Assembly: GCF_024763615.1 (NCBI RefSeq)
Contig: NC_077222.1
Location: 80,848,001 to 80,912,000 of the forward strand
Direction of reading: 5' to 3'
Length of the DNA stretch: 64,000 nucleotides
Origin: Phlebotomus papatasi
Taxonomy: Eukaryota > Arthropoda > Insecta > Diptera > Psychodidae
The position numbers and the translations under genes were made by a program. Below, in pieces: positions 22,071 to 31,559 of this stretch. Below the pieces are notes generated by a model. The model was given only the letters and a program-made list of their open reading frames with translations. It searched no databases and was not told the origin of the DNA. Numbering within the stretch: position 1 is the first letter of the stretch; each line of letters opens with the position of its first letter.

Positions 22071-25000
22071 AGGGGAAACTGGGGCACCACCAAACACGGG
22101 GTAGTGTAGTACCAAACACTAATTTTTATTTCTAAACTACTTGGACTATCTCGAAACATTTTCTTCTCTCTGAAGAAATACTCTATCATGAACTTTGAAT
22201 ATGGAAAAACATTAGAAGCAGTGGTAATTGTCCTAAACCAAAAATAGAAAAGGGCTTTGAAGCTTCGGAAGATAGAAGTTTCGCACCGCTAGAATTTTTC
22301 CCACGTCAGCTAGACCTATAGCATTTCCTGAAAAGGGCAATTGGTCAAATTCATTTTAGAAAACAACGAGTACTCCGATACTTCCATCATCCGAAACTTT
22401 AGAACCTATTCCTAAGTATAGACGATCTATTAAACGTATCTGAAAATAACATAAATTATTAAAGTTATTATAAAGAAATCAAACAGACATGGTTTTAGGT
22501 GAAGAATAAAATAAGACAATGTTAATTATCATAGGTCGACTATAATAAGTAAAGGGGTTCCCTCTGAAGACAACAAGTCACTATTGGATGAACGAATGGA
22601 TAGACATCGTGGCATAATCTACGGCACAGCTATGGATCTCAGAAACAGTTCTCTCGTGGAATAAATAAAAATTGGAAGAATTGGCCTCTCTGGAGAATTC
22701 TCGTGATAAAAACGAACACAATTTTAAATAGCTTAAAATAATTTTAGGTTTTCCGTCACAATCTTTGAGTTGGGGAATTCATATGACGCACTTGAAAGAT
22801 ATACAAATTCTTATCACATTGGCCTTCAAGTTTTGGAAAACTTTAGTGGTCACACTGTTAGATTAAATTGCCAAGTGGTTGCACAAAGCTGAACGCCAGT
22901 GAAGAGACCCATGAAGAAAACATTACTCTGTTGAGTATGAACAGCGCGAAGATCATTCCTTTTCGCAATGAGAAATGTACTAAGCTCGCATATGGGATGT
23001 CGATTCATAAATTAATCGACATATAAATAAATAAATTATATACACCATCTTCTCTCTCAACGATCGATTCCAATTCGATATATTTATGCTGTGATCATGC
23101 AGATTTATAAACAACATTCATATTGGATACACATACAAATCAACAATAAATTTTCCTTTTCCAAAACGTAATCGCGTGAGTGAGAGAGGGAAAGATTTTA
23201 AATCAATTTTCATTCCGTAATATTACTCCCTCTCTATCTTGGTGTCTTCATTGACTATTTGTGGACATTTTACAATTGCAAATGATTGATTCACCATCAG
23301 TTCCCTCACGCATCCACCAAGATATATGTTCATAAATATTTTATGGATACGTAAATTATTATGATATACCAGTTTGTAAATTTCAGGAGAATTTGAAGTG
23401 TTGTATGTCAACTTATTTCCGAAGTATGAATAATTATTATACAGTTAGAATTGTACATGGTCTTGAAATGGAGCCATTCTTGTGATCTTCCACAGACTAT
23501 GATTGATGTTTTGTTTATGTCAGTGAAAAGTATTTAGCAATAATTGTATGGTCAACGATGTGATCACTTGACACGGATGCTTGGGGGTAATTTGATTAAT
23601 TGAGGTCAATCATCAGTGTCCAATGAATATTATTTACACGCAGGAATATTGATGGTTCACTTTATTAAAATGTAGCGCCTTTTTGATCTCCATAGCGCAT
23701 CGGATCGTGATCTCTTACATAAGATTGCTATCAATTTGAATCACTTTGTGACTCATAATGACTACTTCTCGGTCTCTTTGATTAATGTCTGACTTCAACC
23801 ACTTGATCGGCTACATCATCATCTCCATCAATTTTCTCAGCGCTATCATTTGTGATATATCAGCAAAGATCTTTCTTCCCAGAAGGGACACCCGGAACAC
23901 CCTCTCAAAGATCACTCCACAGATCAAAATATTTGAAAAAACATTATGACGACAAGAATATTCCCCCCACCGCATTTGGCATTCCGTAGAATCTCCCACA
24001 GATCCCCCAGATGGTGTTACTGGATTGGATGATCACTACCATCCATCTATAAGATCTGCCTACTGACCATTTGAAAACAAATCACGATCAATGGTGAGAT
24101 CCTCTCGTTTAAAATGCAAAATGCGTGTGCGTGCACTAATTACATCATGTATCTGCGACACATCCAATTTGTCTCAATTTATTTGTAAATTTAGAGGTGC
24201 GAGAGTCACACTCTGTAATTATCTTCCTCATCGTGGCACTTCTTTTTCCCGTATCTCCATCTCATTTCTCAACTCCACTTGAGACTCCTTCCATTTATAT
24301 ATATTTACCTCTCTGTGTAATTTACATTAATTCCGATTTAGTTTATTGCCCATAAGATATATGCAGAGCATAGTAATTTTCCATCTTCTCTCCCCATTGA
24401 CTGTTTATGGTTACCACAATTACAATTATATGGATAAACTTACACACAAGACATTATTTATGAATGATCACGTACCCATAATTGATGTGTCACGCGGTTT
24501 CGCGAGGAAATTCACATAATTCTTGTGACTTATTAACAGATAGTCTGAGGATTTACCAAGAAGCTTCTGATATAGTGCGATCAGCAATCTCTTCCATCTA
24601 AACATGAGTTTCCTGTGTGATTTCCGATGTGAAGCAAGAGCTCTGTACGAGATCACCCACAGAAAAGATCACTTGGAAGATCACCATCATCAATGATTTA
24701 AATGTGATCTCAAACGATCGTGCGAAAAAGGCTGTGAGAAATAGAAAAATGAAGACAAACGTGAAAAGAGACAGGAATTATTAAGTTATCCGACAACAAA
24801 AAGTCATCTTGTCATGAAGATACTTATTGTCAATCTATCAGAGAGATGAATTAAAAAAAAAATTGTATATATAGATAAAAGGTATACGGAGTGATTAATG
24901 ATCTGAGTGAAGTGGAAGAGTTGAGAAATCATTTGCATGTGGAGAAGCCTCCATTTGGGAGTGATTGGAACTTAAATTCTCATATTTAGCCACTCACTAA

Positions 25001-25722
25001 CAGACGTGCTCAATGTAACATGAATATTGAATGATCTGATCGATTGATAGTTAACTGGGATTCTTTAAAATCCCAGCTTCTGTGTTCCTATGAAATTAAA
25101 TTTCGCAGGATCAACCCCAAACCTAATACGATCAAAAATATACTGATCGTTAAACATTGACTTTTCCGTTTTACCGAAAAAACCGCCCGATTCCCCGGGA
25201 GAGAACGATACAAGATATACCAACTTGTGGTTTTGGGCCGTATATGGATCGAATTCTAACGAGGCAGAAGTGTCAGATTCACCTCAAACTATATTCTTCT
25301 ATTTTAGAATTCTCCTATATTTTTCTTTTTTATTTTTATTTATTTTATTTATTTTGAACACTCGAGCCCAATGCGCCCCATACCACTAAACCCACAGCCC
25401 GCCCATACCTTTTGTTCGTATAGACTTATGACAAATCGGACTCAATTATTTTCGCATTTATTCTATACCTAAGTCCTTGAACGTCCTAAAGAAAATTAAC
25501 AATAGTGGGTAGAAAGGGGCCGTGGCACCCCCTCCCTAAACGTTATTCAAAATATTGAAAAAAAGAAAGGTTATGAAACCAAAAATAATTCAACAACATT
25601 AAAATTTAGTTCATCTTAAGGACATTATCACCCAAGGCATTTTTACTGTTAAAAACGCCTGGGATCAAATCAAATGAGCATACAAAAACCCAAATCATTT
25701 AATTCAGTTTAAAAATCGTTTG
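22071..25722. other. Repeat-poor non-coding DNA
   Basis: It starts with an isolated AGGGGAAACTGGGGCACC end at 22071 for which I found no inverted partner (a broken MITE). From about 22900 to 25100 the DNA is single-copy-looking with many GATC words and no splice-bounded coding frame. It is either intron or intergenic. Confidence 0.4.
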
Positions 25723-26139
25723 TAATAGTAATAGTAATATTTATTCAATCACAAAAATAGGATTCATCCCTCTTACAATTGTGATAAAGAAAAAAGAAAA
25801 ACAAGTTAAAAAAAACAGCAGCAAAAAAAAGGAAAAAGAAAAATAAAAGAACGATTTACAATAGTATAAGAAAGGTAAATGAAAATTAAATAAGAAAAAA
25901 AATCCAATAAGTGTTCTCTTAAGATTCAGCCTGAAAAAAGCGTCGGATGCCATCTGCAGACCTACGCAGATCACTTGGAACGGAGTTAAAAATAACTACG
26001 CCCTTTACAAATAATGACCGGTAAAGCCAGTCACTCCTGACCTTAGGCACTATGAGTCCCCGAACCCTGGCCGAGCCCCCCCTAACCAGAAGACTCGATA
26101 CTTGGTGGGAAGTAACTGTAACTCCTTCTTTTTAGTGGA
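25723..26139 (-). mobile_element. 3' end of an older LINE (ORF2 C-terminus and tail)
   Basis: On the minus strand, codons from about 26130 down to a TAA at 25921-25919 encode a LINE ORF2 C-terminus. It includes VRGLIVPKVRSDWLYRSLF and, after a short gap, GVVIFNSVPSDLRRSADGI and RRFFQAES before the stop. This RGLIVP...R.SF.V.G...FNSLP motif is typical of APE-type LINEs (Jockey/CR1/I group, established knowledge). It is followed by an A/T-rich 3' UTR with AATAAA and a tail of TTACTA-type repeats at 25745-25723. The other half of the element lies at about 30636-31165; the R2-like element separates them. Confidence 0.8.
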
Positions 26140-26151
26140 GCCAAGGTTACA

Positions 26152-26271
26152 GGTCGGGCTCAAGGGTCAGACTCTGGGGACCCGGCAAGTGCCTCGCGGC
26201 GCCTCCTCGTGGCGACCGCCGGTAACATGGAGGAAAGGTTACGCCTTTCACCATGGCCAAGACCGCGAGGT
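26152..26271 (+). ncRNA. HDV-like self-cleaving ribozyme of the R2 element
   Basis: The double-pseudoknot layout can be drawn by hand. P2 is CCTCGCGG (26192-26199) with CCGCGAGG (26263-26270). P3 is GCC (26201-26203) with GGC (26211-26213), closing loop L3 TCCTCGT. P1' is GACCGCC (26214-26220). P1.1 is the CC of L3 with GG at 26221-26222. The J1.1/4 strand TAACA is followed by P4, CATGG (26226-26230) with CCATG (26251-26255), extended by GAAAGG/CCTTTC. J4/2 is GCCAAGA (26256-26262), with the presumed catalytic C at 26257. L3 and J1.1/4 closely resemble the hepatitis delta ribozyme itself. The 5' strand of P1 is only GGTC (26152-26155), pairing with GACC; three 5' bases needed for a 7 bp P1 seem missing. 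J1/2 is long and holds its own hairpin GGGTC/GACCC (26164-26168, 26179-26183). R2 elements are known to carry such ribozymes at the 5' end. Confidence 0.75.
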
Positions 26272-29200
26272 GCGAACTCGTTGGGGGTGACTCCTGCCCC
26301 CTTCGAGTCCTATCCATCAGGAGGAAGATCTCTGCTGGGGTAGCTTCCCTACAGAGATTTCCGAGATCAGCTACCAGTCGCGATTCTATGGCCTCGGACG
26401 AGGAAGGGTCAGCCCCCCACCCTTCCGGGAGAATCAACAGGGGGCACTTAGGAACAACTGATGACAACTTAGCAATGATTACGGTTTACGAGAGTCGCCT
26501 CCCGTTCGAAGCACGATCCTGCCCTATCTGTCTTCTGCAGGGCAGAGGAAATTTCAGGTCACTTCTTTTAGCGAACGAGGTACGACATGCCAGAGAATAT
26601 CACAGCTCACTGCAACAGATATTTGTCTGCTCCAGGTGTAGCAAAAGGTATTCCACTAAACAATCAGCGGTGTGCCATGTACCTAAATGTCGTGGCCCTG
26701 GCTCTCCCCCTGGGATAGGGAACCTCGCCTTCACCTGCGAGGATTGCTCCCGAGCATTTGCAACCCAGCTAGGACTGAGCCAACATCAACGCCACGCGCA
26801 CCCAGCAACCAGGAATTCTATTCGGACGGCCCAGGCCATCCTAACGGTACCTCAGCCTGTATCATCCAATCGGATAAGTCCCCGCACAAGGGGCTGGACT
26901 CCGGAAGAAATGGAAACGATGCTGGGACTGGAAGTCAGATTCCTTGGAGAAAGGCATATAGCGAAAGCTATGTTCGACTCCGGAGATCTCCCTGGGAGAA
27001 CGCTTAAACAAATTAGAGATAAAAGGAACACTTTGGTCTATAAGAGACGCAGGGAGGCGGCCTGGTCACGAATTTCGGGTTCTGAAACGGCTCCGCCGGA
27101 CTTCGAACGGGAGGAGGAGATGCTCGATTACGGGCTGGAAGATCGGGCTACATCTCCACATGAGTCACGAGGATCTAGTGAGCCATCTCTCGGACAAAAT
27201 CCTACGGGCTCTAGTGCTTCTACTGGAAGGACACCTTTCCAGATGAGTCTAGGTCCGCGCTCACACTCACCTGATTACAACGGTTGGGAATTGACCCCAG
27301 ATTGGACTGAGCAGAGTCTGGGGCAACAATACGAACCAACGGAGAGAAGCAACAATGGAGGACTCAGTTTTCCGACGGCTGTTTCCGTTGACAGCTCACA
27401 ACACCCACCGTCCACGGTGGGCTCTGAAAGGAACGAGGATCTGTTTGCCGAGATATCTTGGCGGCAAAAGGTGGCGGCGGACACTCTTGCAGCTGCTCCG
27501 AGTCAGAGCTTTCCGCATCGCAGCGACATAGTTTTGGACCCTTTGCGTGCAGCACTGAGGATGATCCGTGACTCATCTGAGGTTCCTGGGGACACGGTGA
27601 GAGCGGCTTGCTCAGTTGCCTTGCAACATTTTAGGGATAAAGTGCGTCCCTCTCGCACATCAAGGCAGAGAGGCAGAGCGAACCGTAGCGCACAAACTCG
27701 GTCACGTGGACATGGACGGGGTCGAGGGGCTAGACGAAGGTTTGAGTATGCTAGAGCCCAGGAACTCTTCCGCAATGAACCTGGACTTCTTGCAAAACTA
27801 GTCCGAGAAGGTAGACCCATCCACGACAGTGGGACAGGGTCCCCTCCGGCAGCCGAGGTAAAAGCCCTCTATGACGAATTGTGGGCAGTTAGACCCTCAG
27901 TTAATGTACCCCACATGGGAGCCCCACGAAACAGTATACCAGTCTCGGCTGTCTTGACAGCAATTTCTGCTGATGATATAAAGAATCAGATCTCACGCAC
28001 TAAGGAAAAGAGCGCTCCTGGGCCAGATGGGGTATGTCGTCGCCACATAAGGGGCCGCCTTGAACAGGAGATCCTTCGTCTTCTGCTCAACCTGATACTG
28101 GCATCAGGCGAGCTTCCCCAGGATTGGAAAATTAATAGAACGACTCTTCTGTTAAAAGAAGGTAAAGATGCCTTTAAAGCGGACAGTTACCGACCTATAA
28201 CGATTAGCTCAATGCTGTCTCGCGTTTTCTGGGGAATTTTTGACAAGAAGGTGAGGGCGCACACTTCCTTCTGTCCCCGCCAGAAAGGGTTTGTGTCGGA
28301 AGCCGGATGTTACAACAACATCCAGATCCTCCGCGAGTCGCTCCATGCCGCTAAAGCGGGTGGTGGTCTCACGTTAATCCAAATCGACGTCTCTAAAGCG
28401 TTCGATACGGTGCCGCACGAGGCCATTCGGCCCGCTCTGAGGGTCATGGGACTCCCAGAAGTGGTGGTGCGTCTCGTGGAGAAGTCCTATACCGGAGTGA
28501 CAACCAACATCGCACACGGTGGGGAAAATATTGGGGTGGAACTACTGAGGGGAGTAAAGCAGGGTGACCCGTTGTCACCATTCCTCTTCAACGCCATCCT
28601 GGACCCACTCTTGCGTACACTAGAGACTATAGGGGGCTTCAGTGCCTCAAATACGTGCAGAATCAGCAGTCTGGGGTTTGCGGATGACATTCTGCTCCTG
28701 GCCGACTCTGCCGCAGAGGCGCAGACGATGCTGAGGTGCACTGAGGAATATTTGATTGCTCTCGGCATGAAAATTTCTTCAACAAAGTGCACTACGTTCG
28801 GTATTGTGCCAAGGGGTAGAACTTGGTATCTGGTAGATCCCGGACTGTCCTTCGATAATGGAGATCCAGTGCCATACGCTGACCCAGAGAGTTCGCTTCG
28901 TTATCTTGGTGTTAGTGTCTCTCCTTGGAGTGGGATGGGATCTGGACACCTACAGGAAGGACTTGGGGAATGCTTGAGGAGGGTTAGGCGCCTGCCTCTT
29001 AAGCCCCACCAAAAAGTCCTTCTCATAAGTAGATATATAATACCTCACTTTCTGTACCAGATGACGGTAATTCCTCCCCCAATGACCGTCATTCGACACC
29101 TGGACCGGGACGTGAGGTCCTGTATAAAAGAAATCCTCCATCTTCGGCAGTCCGTGACCAACGGATTGCTGTACTGCCGAAACAAAGATGGGGGTCTGGG

Positions 29201-30149
29201 TATCCCGAGGTTCGAGACCCTTGTGGTTTCTACTACGCTCAAGCTGGGCATCAGGTTACTACAATCTGATGACCCAGTGTTGCGCCACTTGAGCGAGGCC
29301 TCGGGTCTCCAGAACCGACTGGCAAAAATTGCCAGATCTGCCCGCATAGAATGGCCGGCACAGTCGGAGCAGGTCGCCGAAGAGTACAAGCTCCGTGAAA
29401 GGAGGCGCTTAATCAACGACTGGGCGGCCAGTAAATCCCAAGGTGCGGCTGTCTGTGCTTTTAAAGATTCGCCTGGGGGTAATCGGTGGCTGTTCCAGCC
29501 CACGTTGCTGAGACCCTCGAGGTACTTGACGGCACTGAGAGCCCGTACTAACACGTTATGGAACAAGGTGGCGACCAACCAGTTCATTGAGCACAATGAC
29601 ATTAATTGTCGAAAGTGTGGCACCATGCCAGAAACACTGGGGCACATTGTGGGCATCTGCACACATACCAAAGGCAGAAGGATGCGACGACATGATGAAA
29701 TCCGTGACCTTGTCGTGGATGAAATTGCTCGTCGCGATCCTGGGGCGGAGCTCCTAAAGGAGCAGACAATGTCCCCTCCAGGTGGCGGAAATCTCAAACC
29801 TGACTTGGTAGTGAAGAACCAGGAAGGGGTCTTCGTGGTCGACATAACTGTCCGCCACGAGGACGGAGATGGCCTAACCACCGGGATCAGGGACAAAGTC
29901 TCCAAATATACGCCCCTCCTAGAAACTGTGCGAGAGCTGTACAGCACAGCTACCTCGAGTGCAGTGCTGCCAATCGTAGTTGGCACTCGGGGAGCCATCC
30001 CCAAAGAGACAGTGGAGAGCCTCAGGCGCCTAAAAATATACACTAAAAGGCTCGAAACCACCGTCTCAATGATAGCCCTTCGTAGATCCATAGAAATCTA
30101 TCACCAATTCATGGACTACGATGGGCGATCACGGCCTCGGGAAAATTGA
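26253..30149 (+). CDS. R2-type ORF: zinc fingers, Myb, reverse transcriptase, endonuclease
   Basis: The single ORF encodes the protein that nicks DNA and reverse-transcribes its own RNA at the nick (target-primed reverse transcription). Domains, numbered from the ATG at 26253, are as follows. ZF1 is C90/C93/H112/H117. ZF2 is C126/C129/H142/C146. ZF3 is C162/C165/H178/H183. A Myb-like segment starts at W215 (RGWTPEEM). A basic RG-rich linker lies around 470-497. The RT has SAPGPDG at 587-593, D712 and D718 in IDVSKAFDTV, and the catalytic FADD at 809-812. The CCHC knuckle is C1119/C1122/H1131/C1136. The restriction-like endonuclease has PD at 1183-1184 and the second acidic residue D1197 in VVDITV. 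Three N-terminal fingers in CCHH-CCHC-CCHH order are characteristic of the R2-A lineage. Length is usual for that lineage. No stop, frameshift or missing catalytic residue was seen. The ATG at 26253 lies inside the ribozyme, so translation probably begins later, for example at Met46 (26388), or without a canonical start as proposed for R2. Confidence 0.93.
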   Translation: MAKTARCELVGGDSCPLRVLSIRRKISAGVASLQRFPRSATSRDSMASDEEGSAPHPSGRINRGHLGTTDDNLAMITVYESRLPFEARSCPICLLQGRGNFRSLLLANEVRHAREYHSSLQQIFVCSRCSKRYSTKQSAVCHVPKCRGPGSPPGIGNLAFTCEDCSRAFATQLGLSQHQRHAHPATRNSIRTAQAILTVPQPVSSNRISPRTRGWTPEEMETMLGLEVRFLGERHIAKAMFDSGDLPGRTLKQIRDKRNTLVYKRRREAAWSRISGSETAPPDFEREEEMLDYGLEDRATSPHESRGSSEPSLGQNPTGSSASTGRTPFQMSLGPRSHSPDYNGWELTPDWTEQSLGQQYEPTERSNNGGLSFPTAVSVDSSQHPPSTVGSERNEDLFAEISWRQKVAADTLAAAPSQSFPHRSDIVLDPLRAALRMIRDSSEVPGDTVRAACSVALQHFRDKVRPSRTSRQRGRANRSAQTRSRGHGRGRGARRRFEYARAQELFRNEPGLLAKLVREGRPIHDSGTGSPPAAEVKALYDELWAVRPSVNVPHMGAPRNSIPVSAVLTAISADDIKNQISRTKEKSAPGPDGVCRRHIRGRLEQEILRLLLNLILASGELPQDWKINRTTLLLKEGKDAFKADSYRPITISSMLSRVFWGIFDKKVRAHTSFCPRQKGFVSEAGCYNNIQILRESLHAAKAGGGLTLIQIDVSKAFDTVPHEAIRPALRVMGLPEVVVRLVEKSYTGVTTNIAHGGENIGVELLRGVKQGDPLSPFLFNAILDPLLRTLETIGGFSASNTCRISSLGFADDILLLADSAAEAQTMLRCTEEYLIALGMKISSTKCTTFGIVPRGRTWYLVDPGLSFDNGDPVPYADPESSLRYLGVSVSPWSGMGSGHLQEGLGECLRRVRRLPLKPHQKVLLISRYIIPHFLYQMTVIPPPMTVIRHLDRDVRSCIKEILHLRQSVTNGLLYCRNKDGGLGIPRFETLVVSTTLKLGIRLLQSDDPVLRHLSEASGLQNRLAKIARSARIEWPAQSEQVAEEYKLRERRRLINDWAASKSQGAAVCAFKDSPGGNRWLFQPTLLRPSRYLTALRARTNTLWNKVATNQFIEHNDINCRKCGTMPETLGHIVGICTHTKGRRMRRHDEIRDLVVDEIARRDPGAELLKEQTMSPPGGGNLKPDLVVKNQEGVFVVDITVRHEDGDGLTTGIRDKVSKYTPLLETVRELYSTATSSAVLPIVVGTRGAIPKETVESLRRLKIYTKRLETTVSMIALRRSIEIYHQFMDYDGRSRPREN

Positions 30150-30627
30150 TCACGAGGTCACCTCCAATGTCGGTGCATGAGAGGGAGGTGTTTATGTTTG
30201 TGAGTTGGCTTGTTTTCGGTGACCAATGTAAACATGTGGTGTGTCTCTAACTGTTAAGTGTATATCCCGACTTTTTAGAGATATTTTTAATTAACTTATT
30301 AGTGACGTCCATTTTATTTCAGACTTTTAAATTATTAAACTGTGATAGCCTTCAGATCTGTGATATCTTACTGTGATATCAGAATTTTAATTCATTTATT
30401 TATTTATTTAATAATTTATTTTTTGTTATTCCTCATCCACCGACCATTTAAGCCCTGGGAGGGACAAGACAATGGGGACTGAGCTGAGCTCAGTAATAAT
30501 TTTAGGTGACGGAGGGAATAGGCGAACGACGGCGTGAGATTACTTTCACGCCACCTCAAATCAGCCGCCCTCCTGCAAGAAAAATTCTAATTTTAGGCAA
30601 CCGGGCCACAAGAAACCGGGAAATCCG
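30150..30627 (+). other. 3' UTR of the R2-type element
   Basis: The region after the stop starts moderately GC-rich, then has an A/T tract with ATTTATTT repeats (30394-30420) and a GC-richer end. In R2 elements the 3' UTR is the structured RNA the protein binds to start reverse transcription. I could not derive a full fold by eye. Confidence 0.6.
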
Positions 30628-30635
30628 GCCAAGTT

Positions 30636-31165
30636 CCATTGGACAAATGGCCGCAGTATATACTGAGGACACCCAAAAATTAACAAATTAAATAGAAAGA
30701 GCACAGCTCTTAAGTTTAAGTGTGAAGTAAGGTCACAGCCAATAAATACATTTCTATGGGGAGTGATATGGTCCCGGCGATTTAAGCCACAGATATACCT
30801 GACACAATTATTGAAAGAAACTGTTAGACGACGGATGGTGTCACTATCCGCCGAAAAGAAGAGTTCTGCTCCGTAGTTAAAGAAAGGAAGAAGAAGCGCT
30901 CTCGCGAGGAGCAAGCGAGTGTCACAAGGTGTGATGTCCCGGAAGCGTCGAAGGGTGTACAAAGAATAGTTGACCTTACGGCAAATTGATGTGGCATGAT
31001 CTGACCAAGACAAAGAGGAATTGAAGATTACTCCAAGGTTTTTTACCTGATCAACAAAGGGAATAATTTCCGTGAAGGAGTAGAGGATAAAAATCAAAAG
31101 AAGCTTGAAAGAAAGCTTCTTTTGATTTGACTGTGAAAGTTTGAAGATATTAAAAGTATTGTGCG
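30636..31165 (-). pseudogene. LINE ORF2 fragment (reverse transcriptase C-terminal part), interrupted
   Basis: The minus-strand frame contains FVDQVKNLGVIFNSSLSW, then HATSICRKVNYSLYTLRRF and LLPFFNYGAELFF, the segment following the RT catalytic core in Jockey/CR1/I-type LINEs. It is 5' truncated: upstream of about 31165 a stop appears and homology fades. At the R2 side it ends with ...CPQYILRPFVQWN and reads straight on, across the insertion, to the C-terminal piece at 25919-26130. There is no N-terminal endonuclease and no RT active site, so it is dead. A short AAGCTT-centred inverted repeat lies at 31090-31127. Confidence 0.75.
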
Positions 31166-31559
31166 AAATCTAATTTTTAAAATCTTCAAAATAGTTATTT
31201 AAAAGAACTTTGGGAAAATTTTTGATCAATTTTCCTCAAAGGAAACTACAATGTCGTCTTGGAAGAGCTTTTATAAAAGAGTATTGGTCTCTTTATTGAT
31301 ATTTCCGCTCAAGAAAAGCCTTTTTGGATATGTTTTAAACGTTTTAGATTTTCTTTGTGGACGTATTCTCGTCCTTAGAAATAATTTGAAATCATAAAAA
31401 ACCATGTGGAAATGGAATTTAAGGTAAATTTTGAACAGAAAGCTTATGGAAACCTTCCTAAGGAAGTTTAAACAAACATAAAGAGCTAATATTGCTTTTA
31501 AGAAACTAATGAAAATTGTTTATGAGCTATCTGAATGACTTGATATCATCAAAATCAGA
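31166..31559. other. Non-coding DNA
   Basis: Nothing recognised. Confidence 0.5.

Larger units (their letters stand above)
26149..30627 (+). mobile_element. R2-clade non-LTR retrotransposon, near full length, outside rDNA
   Basis: The element comprises a ribozyme-like 5' end, one 1298-codon frame and a ~480 base 3' UTR. It is much GC-richer than its surroundings, as rDNA-associated or recently arrived elements can be. The limits come from two signals. GCCAAGGTT (26140-26148) and GCCAAGTT (30628-30635) flank it as a probable, slightly diverged target duplication. The predicted ribozyme begins at 26152. Removing the element rejoins the minus-strand LINE ORF. There is no 28S target sequence at either junction. 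The 3' end is the less certain of the two, because no poly(A) tail is visible; TAATTTTAGG occurs twice near the end (about 30498 and 30590). Confidence 0.85.

Noticed and set aside
26040..26150. 28S rDNA target flank for the R2-type element
   Set aside because: The flank translates on the minus strand as a LINE ORF2 C-terminus and lacks the conserved 28S target sequence.
26180..26223. Alternative ribozyme P1 from ACCCGGC with GCCGGT
   Set aside because: It needs a bulged C and would consume the GG required for P1.1. The GGTC/GACC pairing fits HDV topology and the element boundary better.
29045..30091. 348-codon minus-strand frame
   Set aside because: It is the antisense shadow of the R2-type ORF, over its GC-rich endonuclease region, with no family resemblance.
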